Both the position numbers and the translations under genes were made by a program. The notes under the pieces are model-generated. The model made no database searches and was not told the origin of the DNA. It was given only the letters and a program-made list of their open reading frames with translations. A DNA stretch of 64,000 bases, taken from Ridgeia piscesae (lineage: Eukaryota > Annelida > Polychaeta > Sabellida > Siboglinidae). The stretch spans positions 410,001-474,000 of the forward strand of contig JAODUO010000465.1 of assembly GCA_025642075.2 (NCBI GenBank), in the 5' to 3' direction. Shown piece by piece: positions 47,803 to 61,000 of the stretch (the stretch's first letter is position 1; each line of letters opens with the position of its first letter).

Positions 47803-49094
47803 GGGGTGCAAAAAACCTCTAATTACACCCCTTGAGACTCCCACTCCCGCGCTGCCTCAGATCCTGACATTGAGAGATAGGGGAAGAGGCTGTTGGAAAT
47901 TTTCCCTTAACTTCAGGTAGAGATCGTCATCTTCTTCCCTGTCGTGGTTCCTGTATTAGTGTTAAAATACTTTTTGCAGCTGCATCAACTAGCTTCAGAC
48001 TATTAATTCTTCTTCTGGGGGGTGGGTGGATAGACAAGGTTATGTAGGCATGCTTTTCAATAACTGTGAAATTGTGTAATGATTTTAACTGGTCTAACAA
48101 ACAGCAACAGAAAGTGAATTCCAGAGTTGATGCCGAAGCAGAGAAAGTTCCAGTATTGGTGTTGGCTCTAGGTTAAAAGTACTGTGAAATAAAAAGTTCC
48201 ATGTAAATCAGTACCAAATCCATGGAAAGTTTAAATGAAGCGCAGCATCTTTCTGTATAATGTCTCCTTGTGGTTTACGTAGAGCTATTATGTCAGTGTA
48301 ATCTGTGGCTGAGTCTGGTTGTAACAGGTTGTGAGTAATTTGTTGTGTTCTACAGTTAGTGGTTGTCATCGTGGGTGACGGTGTCATTGTGTAGATAGAA
48401 GGTACAAGCCTGGTAGGTGTTCCGGCGTTAGATTGCTACATGTGTCAACCTCAATAACAGACTAATGTAATTGTGGGAATCAATAACTGGGTTGGGCACA
48501 GCTTGCTGGCTGCCTAAGCTGATCAGTGTCTCGTACTACGTAACCAATCAAACGACTCACGCCGTGGCCATATGACATCAATACATCGTTGTGCATTCAG
48601 TGCAGGGGTTCCCGTGGAGCCGCATCAAGTTAGTGATCATAGAGGTAATTACGTTTTATTCAACATTCAACATTGGTTTTCCAGATTTAAATGTTTCTCT
48701 GATGTGGTTTTTCTGAGTGTGTATGTTTGTTCTCGTCAAGGCACAAGGACAGTGACAGAGGCGGAGTAAGGGTGGTGACAGCCACCGGTGCATTGTCAAT
48801 TTGTCATCAATGATGACTGCCATTTGTCATTCATCTAGTAGTAGTGTTATTGTGTCACATCTGGTGGTGACATCACGGAAGTCATGTCTGTTTTCCTAGT
48901 GTAATGATTACATTGATTCTATTCTTGACTGTTTTCTTTTTACATTTTGGAATATTTAATTATTAAGCTCACTGAATGTCTAAGTTTAAAACAATTTCAT
49001 TATTTCTTCAATTCTGAAGCATTGTGATTAATACTACAGGGGTGTATTTAATTGTCATTTATAAAAAGCATTATGTAAAGAACCAGTATGACAC

Positions 49095-49097
<3 letters not shown>

Positions 49098-49141
<44 letters not shown>

Positions 49142-49190
49142 ATATGTATATATATACATATATATATATATGTATATATATACAGATATA
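49098..49190. repeat. (TA)n microsatellite with GTATA/TATAC interruptions
   Basis: TA run followed by TATGTATATATATACATA-type palindromic segments. Confidence 0.93.
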
Positions 49191-51210
49191 TATGTAATAA
49201 ATAATAATTATGTAGTTAACAGAAAACGGATCCGAAAAAGATCATTTCGATAACAGGAATAATGTCATATTAATTGTTAATTTAATTTGCAACAAAACGA
49301 CGGATGACTCCCATTAGGTTATGCAACAGATACATTTGTGTCGGAGGACATGAATGAGACGTGGACAACTGACCCAGGTGTGACATCAGAGACATGACCA
49401 CTGTGCCCTGGGGCCAGTCCACTACTGAGTACTGAGTACTGACCACACTTATTGATCTCACACAGATGACCGCAGGGATCTACTCAAAGGTCTAATTGTT
49501 TCAGTGACGTATTGCCACAGGAGACAACTTGAAAACAACCTGTGTGAGGAAGTTGGTTGACAAATTTGTGGATGAATGTGATGCCATTAGTGTATATTAG
49601 AGGTGGGAAATAGTGACTGGAAGGTTACTAGAGTACTGGACACAGTTTCATACTCAAATCTGTCATATGCAGTAAAGTTTAGGCAAGAGCATAGTGTTTC
49701 TCACTCAGACCACAGACTGTGGATACAGCCCCTGAACTCGGTTTACAAATTATGGATACAGCCCCTGAACTAAAACTACAACCCCTGCCGCAGTCCACAA
49801 ATTGTATATATATATATACCTGCCATTACCTGGTAGTATAATAGTATTATATACCCTCTGCCCCCACCCCCGTCTCCTTGGCCAAAAGTGTCTGATTTGA
49901 AGAAAAGAAATCGAACAAGGAAGTAAAAATAAATGTTTAATTCACACAAGTACACAACATGCACAGTATCTCGCCTGATACACTGGCCCTGCACAGGCCA
50001 CTTACACAGGCCACTTTGTGTACGGCCTCAACCTCGCCTCATACCGTAACCATTACCATTTTTTTTCAGACAGACACATTAGTAAACACATGTTTGTTCT
50101 GTCAGTGTCTGTATCCGTCTGCGTTTACATTTGTGTAAATTACATTAACATTTCACCAGTGTCCTCCTTACTCGACTATCTGTGGTTTTATATGCATGTT
50201 GTATGATCTTACGCCCACTTTTTGTGCCGTTCTCGCCCGACATTCACTTGTCGCTTGTGGTATGTCACGACCAACGTAAGACTGAATCTCATCATCTGTC
50301 ACGATATAGGTGTATTTTTATCTTGCGCCGACGGCTCACGGTGACAATTGAGTGTGTCATTTTACATGTCACAGTGCATTGTCAGAGTTTGTTTTATATT
50401 CTTGAGGGTGGGGCAATTAGAGACACAAGGCTAAAGACACTTGACGATGTCAGCGATGTGTCATCATGTCACTGGTCCATGCTACTTATAAACCAGTCAT
50501 TGCTAGCAGCTGGTTGACGAGACATATTCCAATAACACAAAAATGGGTTTTGGTCAAATAGCCCATTTGAAGTAAAAACATTTTAGTAAAATATGTTAAC
50601 CCTTTCTCTAAGCATACGGCGCACTGTTCCAAGTTTTAAACCTCAACCAAAACTCATTTATTCATGTTAATAGTAGTTTCTGCTGTTTTCAGATCCCTGT
50701 ATTTAAACTTTCAGTATCATTAATTAGTTTCTTTTAGTGTAATTTATCAGTTAATTACGTCTTATATGCTGTATTTAATAATAGTGCATAAGACTTCAGC
50801 CTAGGGTTTTTGCTATTACTGTTTTGTTAATAATAGCACTGTGAGTTGAAACAACAGATCACGGAGCTGCTGCAAATAAAAGGTATTGTTATTAATTCAT
50901 GTGTTGTGGTACATGATGCTAGCTTCACTAGCACCGTGGGATGGTGACACGTGCAGTAATAACTGGTACTGTGAGGTAACTAAGTTTTGGGTCAAAGATT
51001 GCATTTGTGATCATTTGCCTACAAACGAGCTAAATGAATGCAGACCCAATCAGGATGTTAAATACAGTCTTTTCCTCATGTTCCAGTTGGCCAGTAAGTT
51101 GTTTAATAACATTGTTGTTGACAAATTACCCTAGGGTGCATAGAGTTAGACGTTTTTATTGTTTAGTCTCCAGTGGGCTGCAGAAGGAGGCTTTCACAGG
51201 GCCTCGTGGG
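49191..51210. other. Leader intron, part before the 32-bp array
   Basis: No supported exon or element. An open frame at 50182-50517 has no splice or family support. Confidence 0.45.
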
Positions 51211-52550
51211 GACAATTGGGGGTTTTGTTGAACCTCAAGAGTGCCATTGGAGGTTTTGTTGAACCTCAAGGGATGCCATTGGAGGTTTTGTTGAACCTCA
51301 AGGGATGCCATTGGAGGTTTTGTTGAACCTCAAGGGATGTCATTGGAGGTTTTGTTGAACCTCAAGGGATGCCATTGGAGGTTTTGTTGAACCTCAAAAG
51401 TTGCCATTGGAGGTTTTGTTGAACCTCAAGGGATGCCATTGGAGGTTTTGTTGAACCTCAAGGGATGCCATTGGAGGTTTTGTTGAACCTCAAGGGATGC
51501 CATTGGAGGTTTTGTTGAACCTCAAAAGTTGCCATTGGAGGTTTTGTTGAACCTCAAGGGATGCCATTGGAGGATTTGTGGAACCTCAAGGGGTGCCATT
51601 GGAGGTTTTGTTGAACCTCAAGGGATGCCATTGGAGGTTTTGTTGAACCTCAAGGGGTGCCAATGGAGGTTTTGTTGAACCTCAAGGGGTGCCATTGGAG
51701 GTTTTGTTGAACCTCAAGGGATGCCATTGGAGGTTTTGTTGAACCTCAAGGGGTGCCATTGGAGTTTTTGATTAATCTCAAGGGGTCCCATTGGAGGTTT
51801 TGTTGAACCTTAAGGGATGCCATTGGAGGTTTTGTTGAACCTCAAGGGGTGCCAATGGAGGTTTTGTTGAACCTCAAGGGGTGCCATTGGAGGTTTTGTT
51901 GAACCTCAAGGGATGCCATTGGAGGTTTTGTTGAACCTCAAGGGATGCCATTGGAGGTTTTGTTGAACCTCAAGGGGTGCCATTGGAGGTTTTGTTGAAC
52001 CTCAAGGGATGCCAATGGAGGTTTTGTTGAACCTCAAGGGATGCCATTGGAGGTTTTGTTGAACCTCAAGGGATGCCAATGGAGGTTTTGTTGAACCTCA
52101 AGGGATGCCATTGGAGGTTTTGTTGAACCTCAAGGGATGCCAATGGAGGTTTTGTTGAACCTCAAGGGATGCCATTGGAGGTTTTGTTGAACCTCAAGGG
52201 ATGCCATTGGAGGTTTTGTTGAACCTCAAGGGATGCCATTGGAGGTTTTGTTGAACCTCAAGGGGTGCCATTGGAGGTTTTGTTGAACCTCAAGGGATGC
52301 CATTGGAGGTTTTGTTGTACCTCAAGGGATGCCATTGGAGGTTTTGTTGAACCTCAAGGGGTGCCATTGGAGATTTTGTTGAACCTCAAGGGCTGCCATT
52401 GGAGGTTTTGTTGAACCTCAAGGGCTGCCATTGGAGGTTTTGTTGAACCTTGAGGGGTGCCATTGGAGGCTTTGTTGAACCTCAAGGGAAGCCATTAGAG
52501 TTTTTGTTGAACCTCAAGAGGTGCCATTTGAGGTTTTGTTGATCCTTAAA
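51211..52550. repeat. Minisatellite, 32-bp unit, about 42 copies
   Basis: Units with TGCCATTGGAGGTTTTGTTG and AACCTCAAGGGA; the first and last copies are the most diverged. GGGATG and GGGGTG variants are interspersed. Confidence 0.97.
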
Positions 52551-52847
52551 GAGGTGGCGTAAATTCTCCTGGATTTTGGGACCCAAAAGTTGTCAGGTAT
52601 ATTGCACTGAATGGTTGTTTCCTTGAAGATATCACAGTGGACACAATGGACATGCTGTCTGTCTGGAATGTCTGAGTCGCCACAAAGTTGAGTCAACACA
52701 AGCTCCTCTCACGTTACTCCCCCCGTTGTCAACATTGACTCAGTCAACAACACTGGCCTGAGACCTGGTCTCAGTCAGAAACCTCTGTAATATTTCCCAC
52801 GTAAAACAATGCATTTTACGTGACCATTTGTTTACACGCAGGATCCC

Positions 52848-52921
52848 TGTACCGTGTACCATGTACCGTGTACAGTGTACAGTGTACTGTGTACACTGTA
52901 CAGTGTACACTGTACAGTGTA
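52848..52921. repeat. Palindromic GTGTAC repeat
   Basis: Alternating GTGTACCATGTACC, GTGTACAGTGTAC and CTGTACAGTGTACACTG; the right half is largely self-complementary. Confidence 0.9.
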
Positions 52922-53061
52922 GAAGTAGAACCAAACAAAGTTTAAATTTTCGCAACAATGTCTGTTGCTACTATTATGAAGATTAATTTTCCTTGTAGCT
53001 TATAAGAATTTTGTTTCACTATCTTGCAAAATTGTACCGTGTGAGTATGATAATAACACAG

Positions 53062-53345
53062 GAACCTCAGTATTAAGGTCAGCCTTTTGGAGCCTTTCTA
53101 TTAAGGTCAGCCATTGAAGACGCTCTATTAAGGTCAGCCTTTGATACCTCTCTATTAAGGTCAGTCTTTGACACCTCTCTATTAAAGTCAGCATTTGAAG
53201 CCTCTCTATTTAGGTCAGCCTTCGGAGCCTTTCTATTAAGGTCAATTTTTGGAACCTCTCTTTTAAGGCCAGCCATTGGAGACTATTTAGGTCAGCCTTT
53301 GTACTCTCTCTATTAAGGTCAACCATTTGAGCCTCTATTAAGGTC
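53062..53345. repeat. Minisatellite, about 27-bp unit, about 10 copies
   Basis: Units with CTCTATTAAGGTCAGCCTTT and GA-x-x-C, considerably diverged. Confidence 0.92.
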
Positions 53346-53597
53346 ATCATTTGGAGCTTCTATATTAAAGTCACCCTTGGGACTAGGCAAAAGTGACCTG
53401 ATTCGTGAGGTGACCCTATTAGTGTGATTAATTTCCTGTATTGTGTGGAAAAAATTTAGGCTGTCACAATTCGACCTTAATTGTGAGGTGGCTATAATAC
53501 CAAGGTGTATGTAAAACATGTGTTGACTATAAGTAGTATTTAGTCTGCTATGTAAAGAAATATATATTAGATATATACATATATACAGTATATTCAT

Positions 53598-53639
53598 ACA
53601 CGCGCGCGCGCGCACACAGACACGCACGCATGCACGCAC

Positions 53640-53686
<47 letters not shown>
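53598..53686. repeat. (CG)n/(CA)n compound microsatellite
   Basis: CGCGCGCGCGCGC then CA/GCA mixture, then about 22 CA units. Confidence 0.96.
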
Positions 53687-53687
<1 letters not shown>

Positions 53688-54430
53688 AAAGATGTGCTGT
53701 AACTTTATTATAATAACTAAACTATCCTGTTTGTTGCCACTGGAAGGTGACATAGTAGTGAGTACAAAGGTGTCCGGTGAATGCCGACTCAGTATGTTTA
53801 GTCCAGCTACAGTCTTTTCCTCGTGTTCCCGTTGACCCTGAAGTCATTAATAAAACTCTTGTCCTTGCCCATTTGAGAACATTGTCCTCTTCACGAGAAA
53901 GTCATTCTCTGTGTTTACCTACGTCACCCAGGCGCAGGTTGACACAGAACACAGGGAGCAGATCTGATAATCTCAAGATTACATATTTACCCCGGCTGTG
54001 ATAAGCTTATCTTTGTTACTTGTATGTGTTAAAGTAACTTATCGTTATATCATTCATGAGCTCGTTCTGAAGTAAACTACCTCTAGTGATATCCTGGAAT
54101 AGCAGGCCATTATTACAGACATATCTTACAATTCAGCCATTTATTTGGGAGCCATGTGATGGGTGGTTACCGACACCCCGCCCTCTTGAGGCAAGAGTTT
54201 CACATGGAAAAATAGTGGGCTTCAAATAAAATTGCATGTTTTAAAGATGTCCAAAACTATCCCCCTTTAATGGGAAAATCTCCACCTCTTCTCTAACACT
54301 GCCCCTCCTTGGCTGAAATAATTCTCCAACACTGTGTCCCTGACTGTCATCAACATTACACCCTTGACAGGGACAATCTCCTACACTGCCACATTGAATG
54401 AAAACATCTCCAACTGTAACCCTGCTACAA
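53687..54430. other. Leader intron between arrays
   Basis: I see nothing recognisable. Confidence 0.45.
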
Positions 54431-55112
54431 CAATGGTAAAATCTCCAACACTACTGCATTGAATGGTAAAATCTCCAACACTACTGCATTGAATGGTAAA
54501 ATCTCCAGCAGTACTGCATTTAATGGTAAAATATCCAGCAGTATTGCATTGAATGGTAAAATATCCAGCAGTATTGCATTGAATGGTAAAATCTCCAGCA
54601 GTACTGCATTTAATGGTAAAATATCCAGCAGTATTGCATTTAATGGTAAAATATCCAGCAGTATTGCATTGAATGGTAAAATATCCAACACTACTGCATT
54701 GGATGGTAAAATCTCCAGCAATACTGCATTTAATGGTAAAATATCCAACACTACTGCATTGAATGGTAAAATCTCCAGCAGTACTGCATTGAATGGTAAA
54801 ATCTCCAACAGTACTACATTGAATGATAAAATATTCACCAGTACTGCATTAAATGGTAAAATCTCCAGCAGTACAGCATTGAATGGTAAAATCTCCAGTA
54901 GTACTACATTGAATGGTAAAATCTCCAGCAGTACTGCATTTAATGGTAAAATCTCCAGCAGTACTGCATTTAATGGTAAAATCTCCGGCAGTATTGCATT
55001 TAATGGTAAAATCTCCAGCAGTATTGCTTTGAATGGTAAAATCTCCAGCAGTACTGCATTGAATGGTAAAATATCCAACACTACTGCATTGAATGGTAAA
55101 ATCTCCACTCTA
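54431..55112. repeat. Minisatellite, 30-bp unit, about 22 copies
   Basis: Units with TACTGCATTGAATGGTAAAA and TCTCCAGCAG. The 30-bp period leaves open frames of about 240 codons on both strands; neither is supported as a gene. It ends about 360 bp before the first coding exon of the ARHGAP18-like gene. Confidence 0.97.
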
Positions 55113-55474
55113 ATGTTAACCCAGACAGGACTCTTTGGAGTTGATGTCACCAATCACAAGCTGCATATATATTAATATGAAATCCTGAGTTTGGAACACT
55201 CACCTGTGATATCTTTTGTCACAGATAGCACAGGGTGTCAACAGCGGGGGGAGTGGGGGGACCGGGGGTTTGTTCCCTCAGTGTGTGTAGTTTTACCAAG
55301 TCATTATGAGTCACCAAACTGACCTGCGTAAGTCAGACAATGACCAGTTGTCATAGCTAATGAACACCTAATGGTGTGCGCTGGACTGTGACGACCCCTG
55401 GGGCGGAACCAATTGTCCTGCAGTGTTCAACGTGTTTCTGTTTATACTTACAGCTATCTCTGTTTGTCTCGCAG

Positions 55475-55685
55475 ATACAAACTGATGTGATGTCACGTGA
55501 CGTGGACAGTGAATGACGGTGCCACTGATGTGTGACTGTTGGCATGGCAACCAAGACGGAGGAATGTAATGATTCGAAGGAGTTTGACGCTTTCTTCGAG
55601 GAGGTCAAGGACATTGAGAAGAACACTGGCGAAGATGAACCCGATTTACACGGCTCCGACGAAGAACTCTCAAAACTTCCCGATG
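55475..55685 (+). CDS. ARHGAP18: ARHGAP18-like exon with start codon (5' UTR plus residues 1-48)
   Basis: Acceptor TGTCTCGCAG|ATA, start ATG at 55544-55546 in context GGCATGG, donor GATG|GTGTGT. An in-frame stop (55526-55528) lies upstream, so this is the first in-frame ATG. It encodes MATKTEECNDSKEFDAFFEE and an acidic run to LPD. Three upstream ATGs occur in the 69-base leader part. The exon begins at a consensus acceptor, implying a further non-coding exon upstream. Confidence 0.85.
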
Positions 55686-58015
55686 GTGTGTTCAGTTCCC
55701 TTCAGTTTCTCTTCCCCAGAGATAAACATTGCTAAAGTTGCATAAACTACCTTACTGGCCTGAATTTTTTGAGAAGATGCATTTATTTTGATAAAAAATT
55801 GCTTCATAAGAATTCCACAATGCTGACTTTTGAGAAGCACTTATCTGTGCATATAAATTTAAAAAAAATTAAGATAACAAGTGTAAGAAGTGAGAAGCAA
55901 AGTTAAATTATATTTTTAATCGTGATACTTCTGTGCTATTACTGCAAAACCTGAGGTGTCATTCAAAACAACTTTTGCAAGAATTCAGGACCACAGTGTA
56001 TCTGTGGCACCCATCGTAGTGTCTTGCAGATTTGCTGAAAACTTGTGTCATGTGATCATTTGTAAAATAAGATGGTAATTATAGTTTCAAGCGAGAATGC
56101 GAGGTCAGATGTTGATTTGGCTGTCAATGATTCTGTTTAAATGCTATATATGGGGTTCATGGTGACATAAACTAAACTAAATTGGGTTGAAAGCAGTATG
56201 CCACCCGTCAGGCCAGTAAATATGAAAATTGATGGCCTGAACTGGCCCAACAGTTTCAAAACGAGCCGGACCATCGGGCCAATGCTAATACTGAGCCCTG
56301 GTCTGCACCATGAAACATGTTGTTTGGCCTAATTTAGGTTGATACCATCTGTCCATGACCCGTGTGCTGTGTGTCATGTTACAGAGGGCGAGGAGGAACT
56401 CAGTTGGCTCAAGGATGCTGGCTTAGAACATCTTGCAAAACCTCTCGAAGGTATTCATTTTATTTCTGAAGCAATAAGGTGATGCATGTGGGTAATTCAT
56501 GTGTGTGCGTGCATGCTTGTGTGTGTGCTTGAATTGTATGTACTTATGTTCGTATACGTTTCGCATGCATATGCCCATGTATAATGTCCGTGTATGTATA
56601 TTTTATTATTAAGAGTTGTGTACTGTTTACCAGTATACCACTGACCCAGATTGTTTGTATGGTTTTAAAATCAGTTTTGAAAAACCGGTATTCCATACAG
56701 TATATATGGTATTTTACAGCAGCAATGGAGAAAAGGTCTTTTGAGTCTGCCATAGCCATGTAGACTTCATACAAATTTACCGAAAAGATGAGATTCATTA
56801 CATATTGGCCTTCTCTCCCATTTAAAAAGCACAAGTTGGTCAAAGGCGTTGTTGCAACAAGCCACAGTGTGGCGCCACTTTACATTACCAGACGTTTCCT
56901 GCTCACAACATGCAGAACACCTAGATAAAAAACTGTATAGTGTATGAAATACTGTATAGAGAATCATAGACAAATGGCACACAGCTCTACTGTATGTCTG
57001 TCTGTCCGTCCGTCCGTCCGTACGTACGTACATACGTACGTACATCTGTCCGCGTGTGTGTGTTGTATGTGTTGTATGTGTTGTGTGTCCCCCATGGATC
57101 ATGTACACTGTGTTCCCGTGGCTACACTATGTGACCTCAAAGATCCAAACAACTCTGAATGAGCCCAAGATCGAGATCCACCGTTCTAGTCTACTGCCTA
57201 CAAGAAGTAGGCCAGACAACCACAGATGAGATTATAGCTGTTAGTACTCAAAACCCGCACATGTAATATTACATCTGTCGTTCGTAATTGTCAGGCGTAA
57301 CACTCATTTACTTCCGTAAAGATTACAGAGTAGCTTCACTGAGCACAACTGACCTATCAGTGTCTGTAATGACACAGTTTCAGGTTACACAACAAAGCCC
57401 AGGAGCAGTTTTTATTTCAAAGTCGCCACAAGTTTTTTGGGGCACAGTATATGATAAGACCATTGCTTGGTGCATGGATCTGACTTCCTAGTGGTTATTG
57501 TAATGACATGAGCAAAGCTCTATTTCAGGCTCTATGTAACTGTTGAGCTGTTACATGAGTCACCCAGCTTGTAGGCTGCTGATAAAGAAAACTTCTGCTG
57601 CCCCAGATTAAAGCAGGCACTATATCATATCTATAGAACTTGATACCGCCGCTGTACAAGGGAATGGTTCTCTCACTTCTCTGTTTGTGGCGTTGTGTTG
57701 GCTCATGACTACTTGGTACAGCTGGGGACCACTGCAATAAATTTCATTTCATTTTATAAGTAAGCCAAATCAAATCATGCTTGGATTCACCCATGATTAT
57801 TGTTACATTTCTTACATACAGTGTATTTACAAATGTTTTTATTTGAAGTAGTTCAGACTTCTCTGTTTGTTGTCACGGCAACAGTAACAAACTTGCTTTG
57901 AAACTGCATATTACATATTCATTGTTAACAGTACAGAGTTGGTGCTCACTATTAATTGTTTAATTTCATCTTGACAATTGTCTTGTTTTATTTTTGTTAT
58001 GTGACTACAAATAAG

Positions 58016-58074
<59 letters not shown>

Positions 58075-61000
58075 ATATATATATATTATATATGTATATA
58101 TGTATATATATATATATAGTATGTATGTATATGTAATGATGGTTTAAATGATGATGGTGTCACTGGAAGACGGCTTTACCATGCATTACAACACACTGGA
58201 AATTAGATAAAGTCACTCTTACTTGTAGAGGGGACACTACTGGACGACGAGGACGTGACATGTGGGACCGCAGGACTGACCGAGGAACAGGTGGCTGTGG
58301 TCAAGAAGAGGGTGGACACCCTCAACGCCACCATCCGCAAGAAACAGAAGGGGTACCACCAGAAACACAGCAAGGTGGATGTGAGGGCGGTCTTCTCCAC
58401 CCCATTGCCTCAGGTGGGTCAGTCAACGGTCAGCTGGCGTCATGTATGTCCTACCTGGTGGTACGGCCGAGCGGCCCAGGGTGCAATTCAGTAGAGATTG
58501 AAAAGTTCTGTAGCATTTATTTTTTTAATTCCACCAAAACTGCCATTTCCACGGCATTAATCGATGTGTGATTCTGCAGAAATTCTGTAGAATTGTAAAG
58601 TAAAATACGTTATAAAAAAAACATCTGTATATAGAATATATTCTGTAGAATAGAGTCTGTAGGATATTTTCTGTAGAATTGCTTGTCAGGAGTAGGTGAC
58701 CTTGTGAGGAGTAGGTGACCTTGTGAGGAGTAGGCGACCTTGTGAGGAGTAGGCGACCTTGTGAGGAGTAGTCGACCTTGTGAGGAGTAGGCGACCTTGG
58801 TCAAGAGTGAATAAGAGGGAGGTCAACCAAAGGTCAGCTAGTTTCACATGCTGCTCTTCGTTAAATTCACTATTTTGCACTACCATGTGTTGTACATTAC
58901 ATGTGTGTACCAGTTGGGTAGTCATTTGTCTAGATGCTGCATTTCTGCCACAGTACTATTCCAATACGTTTTTTGAGTTGATACAGCTGTATTTCTGACT
59001 TGTGTTGTGTTTATTCATTAGCATATTTCACTAGTCTTAAATGTAAAGTGAATGTGGTATTAGTCTCAAATTTGATAATAATGTGAACACTGTCTGTCGT
59101 TATCCACTGATAGAGTCTAGAGGAGTTGTTTAATTCGGCTCAAAACGTAAAGATAATTGTTGCGACAAATTTGTGTATGTATTATTATTATCTTTATGAT
59201 GATATCAAGATATATTTTGCAATTGTGATTTCATATACAGCCTAAGACAGCCTCTACTGCTACTGGCCTTGCTAAATGACACGATACGCTCAGCAACATT
59301 TCCTGTAGTGATGCCACAGCAAACTATGCAGAATATGTCTAGAAAAACACCACAAAGAGTCAACTTAAACACAGGGACAGAAAGCATTAAAGTATTCGAA
59401 AAGCAGAACACTATTTATGGAATATATTTAAATCAGACTTGGAATTTTTAAATGTTTACTTAACTCAATCTGTAAGATGCAAGTGACTGTCGACTGTCTG
59501 TCTGCAGCGAGAGAGTTGTCCACTGAGTGGCAGCACCGGTACCTCAGAGACGACACTGCGGTCAGAAGTGTGCAGTATGCCAGCGACATCGGCCAGTAAT
59601 CGGGTCGTGCTTCGGCGGAAAGGTCGCGAGAACATACCACGAGACAGAACGACATTCCTACAAGATTTAAGTGAGTGGAGCAACAATATGGTGACTACTT
59701 CTAAATCCATTATTAAATGGAATGCGTAAATCGAAGACGCTCTATTGAAAGCAGAAATTGCTGCCATTATACTGAGGATACTATTTCTGTGACACTCCAG
59801 TGAATGTCCTGATGTCACTTCCTGCAGTTGACAGTTTTCAGCAATCAACATGTATGATTTCAACGTAAAGGAGCAAAATTAAGACAACACTCAGGTACAT
59901 ATATACAATGGTCACACTCCGGCTCACTGTATAAACACACACAAAAGGTGGTTTCCCAGAAGTATTCGTAGAAGTTGTTTGTTAAAATGTGAACATGAAC
60001 CGATTTATACTATAAAGACTACGTAGAATGTCCCTGGATTCATCGGCAGACTTTGGAACCTTGCAGAAAACTCTATGTGATGTTGTGGATGATCAATTGA
60101 CGTCATGTGACATACAGCTTAAACCCTGAGACCAGTAAAAAAAACATTAACCAGCAGTGAATTTCCATAACATGTTTGTAGTGCCGGAATGATACACCAG
60201 TGCACTGGTGTATCACGATACACCACATAGTATGCCTACAGTGCATGATACATAATATCCATACCACGATATGTGATAACTGTAAGCAAAACTTTCCTCA
60301 CACCATCTTTGTGAAGCAGTAAAGCTCCAGCCCAAATCACCACTGTTTGTCTATCGATAACACATCGAGCTATAATCTGTGTAAGATTGACAACAGCATT
60401 GGAAACAGAACGGCACGTAAATACACACCGTTCTGTTTTCAATGCGCACAAGCAGTTTGGATCTGACAGTTATGAGGAATGGCGTGAAGCATGTTTCATT
60501 CCAGTCCTGATAACAAGATTTTCTACAAATTCCATACACATAGAATCCTTGTTTTACACTATCACATGTTCCAGATCATGGGTCGCCATTGGTGGAATCT
60601 CCAGTTGCTAGGGCGCCGGGTGTCTCCGCCCTCATGCATCGCGAGTCGGACGTCTCAATGAGCTTCACCATCGACCAACCGATCTCACCGGTGTGTGACA
60701 TTATTTTTATTGTTATTTAACCCATCATCCGTTGCCAGAGAAGAAACGTTAAATATTATACATACATATTCATACATACATTAACATATAAAAGACACAA
60801 GAGTTAAATGTGTAAGAAAATAGATAGCAACAACACATACAGTGGTGTGACATGATAGGTAAGGCTCAGTGGGTGTAGTTAGACAATGATCATAAAATAG
60901 GATTGGCAAAGATCACCATGACATGCAAAATTTACTGTTCTGCATGAAGCAATTTAAAAATAAATATATGTCTCATACAATGACCGTGAGCTCACCTGTC

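Larger units (their letters stand above)
46263..49090. other. Leader intron, repeat-poor part
   Basis: Contains the inverted repeat at 47589-47659 and a TA run at 47746-47802. No exon or further element is recognised. Confidence 0.45.
55686..58228. other. ARHGAP18-like introns between coding exons 1 and 3
   Basis: Besides exon 2, it contains a TGTC/CGTACGTA run at about 56995-57050 and a long TA run at 58018-58120. A stretch at 57525-57760, ending TAAATTTCATTTCATTTT, looks like the tail of a retroelement but was not identified. Confidence 0.4.

Noticed and set aside
54425..55175. Open frames of about 240 codons on both strands
   Set aside because: Artefact of the 30-bp minisatellite; both strands are open for the same reason.
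57525..57760. A retroelement tail ending TAAATTTCATTTCATTTT
   Set aside because: It looks SINE- or LINE-like, but I found no second copy in the window and no recognisable promoter boxes or reverse-transcriptase motif.
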